Source: Cryobacterium cheniae (GTDB lineage Bacteria; Actinomycetota; Actinomycetes; Actinomycetales; Microbacteriaceae). From it: 64,000 nt of DNA. Position numbers and translations under genes: made by a program. The notes under the pieces were generated by a model. The model saw only the letters and a list, made by a program, of their open reading frames with translations. It searched no databases and had not been told where the DNA came from. This document shows positions 15,672 through 23,949 of the stretch, piece by piece. The stretch lies in NCBI RefSeq assembly GCF_004403395.1, contig NZ_SOGN01000026.1:1-64000 (forward strand). Reading direction: 5' to 3'. How positions within the stretch are numbered: position 1 is the stretch's first letter; every line of letters begins with the position of its first letter.

Positions 15672-17081
15672 ATGGACACCTACGACAATCTCCTTGCGAC
15701 GATCACGCCGGCTTCGGGCCCGACGAGAGAAATCCTCGATCCCGCAACGGGAGCGGTGGTGGGCCTGGCCCCCGTGGACACCGCCCGGGACCTCGACCGC
15801 GCGGTCACCGCCGCCGGGGCGGCTCAGCCGGCCTGGGCGGCCCTGGGCCACGCGGCGCGCAGCGACATCCTGAACCGAGTGGCGGATGCGATCGACGCCG
15901 CTGCCGAGCCGCTCGCCGAACTGCTCTCCCGCGAACAGGGCAAGCCGCTGAACGGGCCGAACGCCCGTTTCGAGGTCGGTGCGTCATCCGCCTGGCTGCG
16001 TGCCACTGCGGCGACGCCGCTCGAGGCCGAGGTGGTCGTCGACGACGGCCAGGTCCACGCCGAGGTGCACTATCGCCCGATCGGCGTCGTCGCCGCGATC
16101 GGCCCCTGGAACTGGCCCATGATGATCGCGGTCTGGCAGATCGCGCCGGCGCTGCGGATGGGCAACGCTGTCGTGGTCAAGCCCTCGGAGCACACCCCGC
16201 TCAGCGTGCTGGGCCTCGTCGCGGTGATGAACCAGGTGCTGCCGGCCGGCCTGTTGACGGTGGTGTCGGGCGACCGCGAAATCGGTGCGCGCCTGTCCAC
16301 CCACCCGGGTGTGGGCAAGGTGATGTTCACCGGTTCGACCGCCACCGGCAAGGCGATCATCCGAAGTTCCGCCGACACCGTCAAGCGACTCACCCTGGAG
16401 CTCGGCGGGAACGACGCCGGCATCGTATTGCCCGACGTCGACCCGAAGGCCATCGCCCAGGACTTGTTCTGGGGCGCTTTCATCAACACCGGACAGACCT
16501 GTGCCGCACTGAAGCGCCTCTACGTGCACGACGACGTCTACGACGCTGTCTGCGAGGAACTCACCGCCGTCGCCGCTGCCATGCCGATGGGGAATGGGCT
16601 CGACGAGAAAAACGTTCTGGGTCCGCTGCAGAACCAGGCGCAGTTCGACATCGTGTCCCGCCTCGTCGAATCGGCGAAGGAGTCCGGCGCCCGCGTGCTG
16701 ATCGGGGGGAACCCCGACCGCGACCAGCCGGGTTACTTCTACCCGACCACTCTCATCGCCGACATCGACGGCGCCAACCCGCTCGTCGTCGAGGAGCAGT
16801 TCGGGCCGGCGCTGCCGATCATTCGGTACACCGACCTCGACGCGGTGATCCGGGAGGCGAACAGCCTGGATGTCGGCCTCGGCGGTTCGGTGTGGTCGGC
16901 CGATCTCGGAAAAGCCCGGGAAGTCGCGGCCCGTCTCGAGACCGGCACTGTCTGGATCAACGGGCACGGCGGCGTGCACCCGATGATTCCGTTCGGCGGC
17001 TCCAAGCAGTCGGGCTACGGCCTGGAATTCGGCGTTGAAGGTCTCAAGGCGCTCGGGGTGCCCCAGGTGATCAACGGCTGA
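15672..17081 (+). CDS. Aldehyde dehydrogenase (NAD(P)+)
   Basis: The 469-residue protein oxidises an aldehyde to the acid. The landmarks are GPWNWPMMIAVWQIAPAL with the nucleotide-site Asn, VVVKPSEHTPLS, the TGSTATGKAI turn, the general base Glu243 in LTLELGGNDAG, the catalytic Cys277 in NTGQTCAALKR, and EEQFGPALPII. The short length and text such as PMIPFGGSKQSGYGLEFG place it near coniferyl/benzaldehyde dehydrogenase-like members. ATG 15672 follows GGAGG; the open frame upstream is not family-like. It stands alone, with a strong inverted repeat right after its stop. The substrate is unknown. Confidence 0.95.
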   Translation: MDTYDNLLATITPASGPTREILDPATGAVVGLAPVDTARDLDRAVTAAGAAQPAWAALGHAARSDILNRVADAIDAAAEPLAELLSREQGKPLNGPNARFEVGASSAWLRATAATPLEAEVVVDDGQVHAEVHYRPIGVVAAIGPWNWPMMIAVWQIAPALRMGNAVVVKPSEHTPLSVLGLVAVMNQVLPAGLLTVVSGDREIGARLSTHPGVGKVMFTGSTATGKAIIRSSADTVKRLTLELGGNDAGIVLPDVDPKAIAQDLFWGAFINTGQTCAALKRLYVHDDVYDAVCEELTAVAAAMPMGNGLDEKNVLGPLQNQAQFDIVSRLVESAKESGARVLIGGNPDRDQPGYFYPTTLIADIDGANPLVVEEQFGPALPIIRYTDLDAVIREANSLDVGLGGSVWSADLGKAREVAARLETGTVWINGHGGVHPMIPFGGSKQSGYGLEFGVEGLKALGVPQVING

Positions 17082-17095
17082 CCGGCCGCGCCCCT

Positions 17096-17142
17096 CGACC
17101 ATCGCCGTTCACCGCACCGAGTGCGGTGAACGGCGATGGTCG
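17096..17142. terminator. Perfect 22-bp inverted repeat after the aldehyde dehydrogenase gene
   Basis: Arms 17096-17117 and 17121-17142 are exactly complementary around a CGA loop. No T-run follows, so it may work as a hairpin without a U-tract or protect the 3' end. It lies 15 bp after the stop and 61 bp before the next gene on the same strand. Confidence 0.65.
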
Positions 17143-17202
17143 TCGTGTCCCGCTAACCCCTGACCGAACCGCGTCGGTAGAGTATTCGAGGGGTGAAAGA
17201 CG

Positions 17203-20139
17203 ATGGATGCTGAGCCGCGCGAGACCGCGAGCACGACGATCGGTCTACTCCTGCGCCATGTGCGGGAGCGGGGCGGGGACGGAGCCGTCACCGAGGTGCT
17301 CGCCCGGTCGGGCGTGCACCAGGATGCCGCGACTCTCCAGAACACGTCAACGTGGGTCAGCTACGCCACTCGCATTCGGTTGTTCGAGGCGGCAACCATG
17401 GTGCTCGGCGACCCGAGCACCATGTTCACGGTGGGCACCGGCGCGGTCCGGGGCGACATCCATCCTGTGCTCGTGCAGCTGCTGAGCACGTTCGCCTCAC
17501 CCGGGGCCATCTTCCGCCAGATGCCGCGGATGGTGCCGAAGTTCACCACGACGTCCACGGTCGATGCTCTCCAGATCGGCAAGACCCGGGCGACCGTGCG
17601 CTACCGCCTCCACGACGGCTATCGCCCGTCCCGACTCGACTGCCAATACGCCCAGGGGCTGTTATCGTCCGTGCCGGCCATCTTCGGCCTCGCCCCCGCC
17701 CTGATCAGCCACCCGCAGTGCCAGTCGGACGGCTACCCGGCGTGCGAATACGTGCTGACCTGGTCGACGCGGGCGCACTGGTGGTCGTGGCGCACGCGGA
17801 GCCGCTGGGTGGAGTCATCCCTCGGCGCTTTGCGCGACAAGGTGCGGGAAGTCCAGCTGGCCGCCGCTGACCTCGTCAATAGCGACGACGTCGACGAGGT
17901 GCTCGCACGGATCGTCGATCGAGCCGCCGCCGCGGTGCTCGCGCCGGCATACCTGCTCATCGTCGAACCAGCCGCGGGCGGCAGGCCGCTGGTGCGCCAC
18001 CGCGGACTCAGCGAGGAAGACGCCGACGATCTCGTGGCACGGATGCTGCGCGGCGAGCCATTGGACGAACGCGCGCTGGTCGTCGACATCGCTTCCAACC
18101 GCAAAATCCACGGGCACCTGGCCGCCGTCTTCGCGGACGGACACACCGCGATGTTCGGAGATCGGGCCCTGCTCGCGGCCTACGCCGGACACGCCGCGGC
18201 AGCCCTCGACCTGTTCACGGCGCTCGAGGAGTCCCGCCGGGAGGGGCTCCGCACGGCCGCACTACTCAGCCTCGCCCACCGACTGGCGACCAGCGACAGC
18301 GTGGAGGCGATCGCGGACGTCGTCGCGTCGGCACTGGCGACGATCGTCGGCAGCGACGCGGCAGCCGTGCTCCTGTGGGATGCCGACCTCGGTGAGCTCC
18401 GGCCTGCCTCGGCTGTCGGCTTCCAACCGGCCGAGCGGGAACTGTTCCTGAGCACGACACTGACTGTGGAGCAGACCCCGGAGCTTCTCGGCGTTCTCAG
18501 ACGGCAGGAACGCATTCTGATCGCCTCCGACGACGCCAGTCCGGCCCTGGCGGAGCTGCTGCGCTCCATCGGTTCACACAACGTTGTCGCCGTGCCCCTT
18601 CTTGCCGGGGATGTGCTGATGGGCGTCGCGACGGCCAGCTGGGTCGACCCCGTGGCAGCCGATGTCCTGGCCGAGGCCATCACCCTGGTCGAAGGTGTCA
18701 GTCATCAGGGTGAAACGGCCATGCAGAAGGCCCGGCTGCTCGAGACCGTGAGGCATCAATCCCAGCACGATACCCTGACGGGCTTGCCCAACCGGGCCCT
18801 GTTCGCGCTACTGCTCGACACCGCGTTGGCAGAGTGCCGGCCGCACGGCCGCACGGCGGTCCTGTTCTGCGACCTCGACAATTTCAAACGTGTCAATGAC
18901 CGGCTGGGCCACCGTGCCGGGGACGAGCTGCTGCGGCAGGTCGCGGCTCGCCTGCGCGCCGAGATCCGAACCAGCGATACCATCGGCCGTCTCGGCGGCG
19001 ACGAGTTCGCCGTGCTGGTCACCGATCTCGACGGGGAGGACTCGGCCGTCGAGCTGGCCCGCCGCGTCGTCGACTGCCTGAATCCGCCCTTCCACCTGGC
19101 CGGCCAGAACGTGCGCATCTCCGCCAGCGTGGGAGTGGCGTCGCACCGGGGGCCGGGAGGCCGCGGCGAGCAGCTCCTCGACGCGGCCGACGCCGGGATG
19201 TACGACGCGAAGAGAACGGGACGGAATCAGATCGCCGGCACCGGCACCGTGGCACAGGGGAGCATACCGCCGGGCATCGAATCGCCGGAGGGCACCGACC
19301 CGTCGCTGCTGGTGGAACTGGCCCGCGCGGTGGAGTCGAACCAGATGAGGCTGTACTACCAGCCGGTCGTGGACATCTCCCGGTTCGGTGACGAGACGGT
19401 GGTCGGTGCGGAAGCCCTCATCCGGTGGGAGCACCCGCGACTTGGTGTTTTGGCCCCGGGCGTGTTCCTGCCGCTCGCGCAGGAACGGGGTCTCATCACC
19501 GAGCTGGACCTGTGGGTGATTGCGACCGCCTGCCGGGACGTGGCCGCGTGGCCGCAGCTGGGCGTCCGGCCTCTGCGCGTGGCGGTCAACCTCGACGCCG
19601 CGACCCTCCTCGACCGCAGACTCGTGCCCACGGTTCGCGCGGCACTCAACCGCAACGGCCTCGCACCGGAGCGGCTCACCCTCGAGGTGGTTGAGAGCAG
19701 GTCGCTCATCGACCTGCCCGGCATCGTCGAGCGCCTCGTGGAGCTGCGGCGCCTGGGCATCCGCATTTCCCTCGACGATTTCGGCACCGGCTTCTCGACC
19801 CTGACCTGGCTCAACACCCTGCCCGTCGACCAGATCAAGATCGACCGCAGTTTCATCACGGATCTCCCGGACGCCACCGCCGTCTCCCTCGTTGAGGGGA
19901 TCCTGGCGCTGGCTTCCAAACTCGACGTGGAGGTGATCGCCGAGGGGGTGGAGACCACGGAGCAGCTCGACAGTCTCCGCAGCAGCGGCGTCGTGCTCGC
20001 CCAGGGCTACCTGCTGGGCCGACCGAGCGCGACCTGGGACGCGGTGGCCGGGAGCCCCGTTGGCGGCGGCGCGGAGCCTAGTCAGCCCGGTCCGGCCGAG
20101 CCCAGCCCGGACCGGCGCACTCACCGTTCACTGCGATGA
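17203..20139 (+). CDS. Soluble GAF-GGDEF-EAL cyclic-di-GMP protein with an unusual N-terminal sensor
   Basis: The 978-residue protein probably makes and degrades cyclic di-GMP. Residues 1-190 form a domain ending HPQCQSDGYPACEYVLTW, whose Cys-spacing and fold pattern recall V4R-type ligand domains. GAF-like domains follow (about 220-340 and 350-510), then GGDEF (intact LGGDEF at 597-602, with the inhibitory RxxD site RTSD five residues earlier) and EAL (EAL at 737-739, DDFGTGFS, AEGVET). Two EAL positions are off-consensus (VNLDAATLL for VNLSA; LEVVES for LEVTES), so phosphodiesterase activity is less sure. No membrane segment is visible. It is monocistronic, between a strong hairpin and a converging SDR gene. 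Confidence 0.93.
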   Translation: MDAEPRETASTTIGLLLRHVRERGGDGAVTEVLARSGVHQDAATLQNTSTWVSYATRIRLFEAATMVLGDPSTMFTVGTGAVRGDIHPVLVQLLSTFASPGAIFRQMPRMVPKFTTTSTVDALQIGKTRATVRYRLHDGYRPSRLDCQYAQGLLSSVPAIFGLAPALISHPQCQSDGYPACEYVLTWSTRAHWWSWRTRSRWVESSLGALRDKVREVQLAAADLVNSDDVDEVLARIVDRAAAAVLAPAYLLIVEPAAGGRPLVRHRGLSEEDADDLVARMLRGEPLDERALVVDIASNRKIHGHLAAVFADGHTAMFGDRALLAAYAGHAAAALDLFTALEESRREGLRTAALLSLAHRLATSDSVEAIADVVASALATIVGSDAAAVLLWDADLGELRPASAVGFQPAERELFLSTTLTVEQTPELLGVLRRQERILIASDDASPALAELLRSIGSHNVVAVPLLAGDVLMGVATASWVDPVAADVLAEAITLVEGVSHQGETAMQKARLLETVRHQSQHDTLTGLPNRALFALLLDTALAECRPHGRTAVLFCDLDNFKRVNDRLGHRAGDELLRQVAARLRAEIRTSDTIGRLGGDEFAVLVTDLDGEDSAVELARRVVDCLNPPFHLAGQNVRISASVGVASHRGPGGRGEQLLDAADAGMYDAKRTGRNQIAGTGTVAQGSIPPGIESPEGTDPSLLVELARAVESNQMRLYYQPVVDISRFGDETVVGAEALIRWEHPRLGVLAPGVFLPLAQERGLITELDLWVIATACRDVAAWPQLGVRPLRVAVNLDAATLLDRRLVPTVRAALNRNGLAPERLTLEVVESRSLIDLPGIVERLVELRRLGIRISLDDFGTGFSTLTWLNTLPVDQIKIDRSFITDLPDATAVSLVEGILALASKLDVEVIAEGVETTEQLDSLRSSGVVLAQGYLLGRPSATWDAVAGSPVGGGAEPSQPGPAEPSPDRRTHRSLR

Positions 20140-20170
20140 CCGGCCACCGGCGAGCGGCGAGTGCCGCACG

Positions 20171-20929
20171 TCAGATGGCGGCCCACCCGCCGTCGACGGG
20201 CAGGATCACGCCGTTGACGTTGCTCGCGTCGGCGCTCGCCAGCCAGGTGATTGAGGCTGCCAGCTCCTCGGACTCCGCGAACGACGGGATGATCGACAGG
20301 AGCGGTCCGAGGCGTTCCTGGGCCCAGGCCGACTTGAACGGTGCCTCGATGTTGGTCTTCACCGCTCCCGGCGCCACGGCGTTGGCCCGGATTCCCTTCG
20401 GCCCGTAAACGACGGCGACGCTCTTGGTCAGTCCGTTGACCGCGTGCTTGGAAGCGGAGTAGGCGACACCCGAAGCGGATGCCCGCAGGCTGGCCTCCGA
20501 CGACACGTTCACGATCGCGCCGTGGCCGGCCTCGATCATGCCCGGCAGGACCGCGCGGGTGAGTCGCATGATCGAGGTGAGGTTCACCGCGAACACGCGC
20601 TCCCAGGTGGCGTCGTCGACTTCGGCCAACGGCAGGAATGAGTCCATGATGCCGGCCACATTCGCGAGCACGTCGACCGCTCCGCCGGCCGCTGCGAGCA
20701 GCGCCTGCGAGGTCTCCTCCAGCGCCACGTCGCCCACGAGGGTGACGATGCCGAGGTCCGGGAAGTCGGCGATCAGCTGGTCCAGCCGATCCTGGGAGAT
20801 ATCGCTCGCGATGACCCTGGCTCCCTCGCTGGCGAAACGGATGGCCGTGGCGCGCCCGATCCCGGACCCCGCGCCGGTCACAATGGCCGTCTGGCCCCGG
20901 AAACGGTTCGGGATGAATGCGGTTGTCAT
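20171..20929 (-). CDS. SDR family oxidoreductase
   Basis: A classical short-chain dehydrogenase/reductase of 252 residues. It has the cofactor motif TAIVTGAGSGIGRATA, the Asp after strand beta-2 (VIASDISQ) that favours NAD(H), the NVAG motif in DVLANVAGIMD, the catalytic Ser in IVNVSSEASL and the Tyr-x3-Lys pair in AYSASKHAVNGL. The C-terminus VNGVILPVDGGW is typical. The start at 20929 follows GAGGAG. The substrate is unknown; it converges on the cyclic-di-GMP gene and stands upstream of none of its neighbours on the same strand. Confidence 0.94.
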   Translation of the reverse strand: MTTAFIPNRFRGQTAIVTGAGSGIGRATAIRFASEGARVIASDISQDRLDQLIADFPDLGIVTLVGDVALEETSQALLAAAGGAVDVLANVAGIMDSFLPLAEVDDATWERVFAVNLTSIMRLTRAVLPGMIEAGHGAIVNVSSEASLRASASGVAYSASKHAVNGLTKSVAVVYGPKGIRANAVAPGAVKTNIEAPFKSAWAQERLGPLLSIIPSFAESEELAASITWLASADASNVNGVILPVDGGWAAI

Positions 20930-21031
20930 GGAGTGCTCCTCTGTGAACGCGCGGCCGCCGGAATGCGGCACCTGTCACTCACTAGTAGCACTCGCTGCCC
21001 CAACCTGCCATGGCGGAGGCTGCGGGCCAGG

Positions 21032-21412
21032 TCAGTCGATCCGGGCCACGGTGACCGCGATCCCGGCCACGTCCGGGTTCCCGTGCTGGCCGAGCTGCTC
21101 CGTGATCGCGTTGTGCACACGGCGGCTCACGTCGATGGCCGCGTAGGGGGCGGTGACGCCGATCTTGACCGCGATCTCCAGGCCGCCCTTCTTCTCGTCG
21201 ACCGCGACGGGGCTGTTCGATTTCGGCCGGCCGGTCACGGCTTCAACGGTGGTGGCGATCACCGAAGCGACCACGGTCGCCACGAGCGGCGCCGCCGAGT
21301 ACAGTGCGTCCACGCCGGGGACGGCCCGCACCGCCTCGTCGAGTTGGTCGGTCAGCGCGGACGACAACCCGGCGTCGGACGTCACCGGCCCCGGTGCAGT
21401 GGCGTCACTCAT
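21032..21412 (-). CDS. Asp23/Gls24 family envelope stress protein
   Basis: The 126-residue protein has the Asp23 core: DALYSAAPLVATVVAS, VAVDEKKGGLEIAVKIGV and AAIDVSRRVHNAITEQL, a two-layer fold that in Staphylococcus forms cell-envelope-associated filaments. There is no signal peptide; by family knowledge it acts at the inner face of the membrane. Its start overlaps the previous gene by 8 bp (ATGAGTGA), so it is translationally coupled and is the third gene of the sigma-Asp23 unit. Confidence 0.88.
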   Translation of the reverse strand: MSDATAPGPVTSDAGLSSALTDQLDEAVRAVPGVDALYSAAPLVATVVASVIATTVEAVTGRPKSNSPVAVDEKKGGLEIAVKIGVTAPYAAIDVSRRVHNAITEQLGQHGNPDVAGIAVTVARID

Positions 21413-22001
21413 CGCTGCTCGCTTTCACCGGCGCAGGTGCCGGGACTTGGTACAGGTCACGGATGGTGATGTCGACGGCTTCGACCGCGAGTTCCGTGTG
21501 CTGGCTCAGCGCGGCGTAGACCGACTCCCGGAGCTGATCGGCGAGCGACGGAATGATCTCGCCTTCCAGAACCGTGGCATCCACGCGCACGATGACGGGT
21601 GCGCCCGGCACGCTGACATCGCCGTCCAGGTGGCATCGTCCGACGATGATGTTCGGCACGCTGTCACCGGCGGCACGCAGGATGCCACGCACCGCACCTT
21701 CGGTCACGATCAGGCGAGCGGAGGGTGAGGGATGGCTGATCGGGATATCGCGGCCTGCGCGCGCCTCGAGATTGATGTGCTGCAGAATCGAGTTGACCCA
21801 GCTGTCCTCGCGCTCGGATTCGCGTTCCACGTCCTTTTTGAGCAGGGCACGGTGCGTGTTCCGGAGCCGCTGCATGCCGCGCAGGGCGATCTGGCACTCG
21901 GGGGAGCCGTCGATGCTCGGGTCGGCCGGGGTTCGGTCCCGGTCGAGGTAGTCGCTCAGCTCTTCGAAGGTGTGGCCGGCGAGCGCGTCGGAGGAGGTCA
22001 T
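21405..22001 (-). CDS. Asp23-domain protein with a degenerate anti-sigma-like N-terminus
   Basis: The 198-residue protein has two parts. Residues 1-75 read like an anti-sigma (zf-HC2-type) segment, FEELSDYLDRDRTPADPS then SPECQIALRGMQRLR, but the zinc ligands are missing except one cysteine. Residues 85-185 are an Asp23-like domain with ARLIVTEGAVRGILRAAG, VIVRVDATVLEG and LRESVYAALSQHTEL. ATG 22001 overlaps the sigma stop (ATGA) with GGAGGA correctly placed; an ATG two codons upstream lies too close to that site. The order sigma, this gene, Asp23 suggests that it ties the sigma factor to envelope state, perhaps as its antagonist; this is inference. Confidence 0.75.
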   Translation of the reverse strand: MTSSDALAGHTFEELSDYLDRDRTPADPSIDGSPECQIALRGMQRLRNTHRALLKKDVERESEREDSWVNSILQHINLEARAGRDIPISHPSPSARLIVTEGAVRGILRAAGDSVPNIIVGRCHLDGDVSVPGAPVIVRVDATVLEGEIIPSLADQLRESVYAALSQHTELAVEAVDITIRDLYQVPAPAPVKASSDE

Positions 22002-22570
22002 CGCCATTCCTCCATCTCTTGGAGCAAGGTTTTCCGGGCACGGGCGAGGAGGCCGCGAACAGTCGAGACGGGAAGCTCCAGTTCCTCCGCGATTTCGCCG
22101 TAGCTGCATTCCGCGAGCTCTCGCAGCATCCAGCAGCGGCGCTGGTCTTCGGGTATATCGGCGAGGGCACGCGTCAGCGCTTCCGTTTGGGACTCCGCCT
22201 CGGCCAGTCTATCCGGCGAATGACGCTCCGGGGTCGGTGCGTCGGTGAGGTCGATATTGACATGCGGGCGCCGGGCACGGATCCGGTCGACGCTCTTCCG
22301 GCTCACGATCCGCATCAACCAGCTCTTCACGGCGGCGCCGTTGTCAAGGGTGGGCAGCTGCTGCCACGCGGTGATGAAGGACTCCTGCACGACGTCGTCC
22401 ATCTCATCATTCGATCCGAGGACCCGGCTGGCATACACCCGCATCAGCGGGCCGTAGCGACGAACGAGTACCTCGAACGCCCGCACGTCCCCGTCCGCGG
22501 CGCGATCGGCCAGGACCTGGTCGGAGAAGGACTCCAACGGTGACGCGAGCGGGGCCCGGGTCGTTGGCAT
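21998..22570 (-). CDS. ECF-type RNA polymerase sigma factor
   Basis: The 190-residue protein shows sigma region 2 (VRRYGPLMRVYASRVLGS, then DDVVQESFITAWQQLPTL) and region 4 (CWMLRELAECSYGEIAEELE, then VSTVRGLLARARKTLL), with no region 3, which is the ECF layout. ATG 22570 follows GGAGG; the longer frame upstream begins with non-family, Cys-rich sequence. It heads the three-gene unit with two Asp23-type genes, all overlapping, so it probably controls its own operon in response to envelope stress. Confidence 0.93.
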   Translation of the reverse strand: MPTTRAPLASPLESFSDQVLADRAADGDVRAFEVLVRRYGPLMRVYASRVLGSNDEMDDVVQESFITAWQQLPTLDNGAAVKSWLMRIVSRKSVDRIRARRPHVNIDLTDAPTPERHSPDRLAEAESQTEALTRALADIPEDQRRCWMLRELAECSYGEIAEELELPVSTVRGLLARARKTLLQEMEEWR

Positions 22571-22695
22571 AGCTCCTCCGCCCTTCCGCCCGCCGTGTCC
22601 AAAAAAACATCTGATAAACCACGCGTGACAAATATGGCACAAACCACGTCCTATTGACGACAGCCTCTGTCAGCCCCGTACCCGAAGGATGCCCG

Positions 22696-22881
22696 ATGTT
22701 CTACTCGCCCGCCGTCGACGAAACCGTACCCACCGGCTCCGTCCCGCCCACGTTCGATGCACTTCTCGTCGGTCCGACCGATGATGATGGCGGCTCCGGG
22801 GCATCGATGGATACGCCCGCGTACGTCTGGCGCACGCGCGCCTGGCTTCCCCCCACGAAGCACCAGCGGGGGACGGTGTGA
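22696..22881 (+). CDS. Possible small protein, divergent from the sigma gene
   Basis: A 61-codon frame starts at ATG 22696 with AAGGA 6 bases upstream. The product (MFYSPAVDETVPTGSVPP, ending THE KHQRGTV tail) has no membrane segment or known motif and is acidic in the middle with a basic end. It is divergent from the sigma-Asp23 unit and could be a target of that sigma factor. The coding status is unsure because the composition is close to random for this GC content. Confidence 0.4.
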   Translation: MFYSPAVDETVPTGSVPPTFDALLVGPTDDDGGSGASMDTPAYVWRTRAWLPPTKHQRGTV

Positions 22882-22925
22882 AGAAGGCTCGCGAAGACGC
22901 CCAGGGTGCTTTCAGACACTGATCG

Positions 22926-23900
22926 TCAGATCCAGTCGTTGCGTTTGAAGAGCACGTAGAGCAGCACCGACAGGCCGATGATCAGCGCCGCCGAACTGTA
23001 GTAGCCCAACGGTTGGGCGAAACCGGGGTACGGCACGTTCTGGCCGTAGAAGCCCGTGACGGCCGTCGGCACGGCGATGATGGCCGCGTACCCGGTGACC
23101 TTCTTCGTGATCACGTTGAGCCGGTTGCCCTGGATCGCGAGGTTGGCTTCGAGGATGCTGGTGGCCAGGTCGCGCAGGCTCTCGGTCCACTCCATGGCCC
23201 GCAGCACGTGGTCGTACACGTCCTGGAAGTACGGTCCCATCTCGTCCTGGAGCAAATGCAGGTCCCGGCGCAGGAGCGTGTTGACGACCTCGCGCATGGG
23301 AAGGATGATCCGCCGCAGCGTCACCAGGCTCTTCCGCAGGACGAAGGAGCGCCGCTGGACCTGCTCCTGGTCGGTGTTGGGCAGGAAGAGTTGATCCTCG
23401 AGGTCCTCGATCTCGTCGTCGAGGGCCTCGACCGCCTCGAAATAGCCGTCGACGAGGTAGTCGAGCAGGCCGTGCAGAAGGTAGGAGACGCCGTTGCTCG
23501 CCAGGTCGGGGGTGGAATCCCAGCGGGTCACGACCGCATCCAGGTCGAACTTTCCATCGGCGTGCACGGTTACCAGCGCCCGGTCGGTGATGAAGGCCGC
23601 GATTTCGTTCGTGGTCACCTGCGCCGTGGATCGCTCGATGTCGATGGAGTACGCGGACAGGAACAGGTGGTCCGCATAGCGGTCGAGCTTGGGGCGCTGA
23701 CGCAGCGTCAAGGCGTCTTCGACCGCCAGTTCGTGCAGGTCGAGCTCCTTGGCCAGCAGGGCCAGGTCGCTCTCGCCGGGATCGGGGAGGTCCACCCAGA
23801 CGACGCTGTTGGGCAGAGCGAGATGCTCCGACACATCGGCCAGGGGAAAGTCCTCATCGACGAGGATTCCGTCGCGGTAACAGCGGGTTCGTGTGCGCAC
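22926..23900 (-). CDS. corA: CorA family divalent cation transporter
   Basis: The 324-residue protein has the CorA architecture: a large N-terminal cytoplasmic domain with acidic and coiled regions (VEALDDEIEDLEDQLFL, SFVLRKSLVTLRRIILPMREV), and two C-terminal membrane helices. The first, near residues 262-281, ends in the pore motif; here it reads YGQN (residues 285-288) instead of the usual GMN. The second helix ends KRNDWI, the typical basic C-terminus. GTG 23900 is the likely start. It is one gene away from the sigma-Asp23 unit and tandem with the sucrose phosphorylase gene (49 bp). Magnesium or cobalt transport is the family role. Confidence 0.92.
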   Translation of the reverse strand: MRTRTRCYRDGILVDEDFPLADVSEHLALPNSVVWVDLPDPGESDLALLAKELDLHELAVEDALTLRQRPKLDRYADHLFLSAYSIDIERSTAQVTTNEIAAFITDRALVTVHADGKFDLDAVVTRWDSTPDLASNGVSYLLHGLLDYLVDGYFEAVEALDDEIEDLEDQLFLPNTDQEQVQRRSFVLRKSLVTLRRIILPMREVVNTLLRRDLHLLQDEMGPYFQDVYDHVLRAMEWTESLRDLATSILEANLAIQGNRLNVITKKVTGYAAIIAVPTAVTGFYGQNVPYPGFAQPLGYYSSAALIIGLSVLLYVLFKRNDWI

Positions 23901-23949
23901 ACCTCAGTCAAGCGCGCGAGACGGGCTGCGCCCGCAGGGGCGCGCCGGA

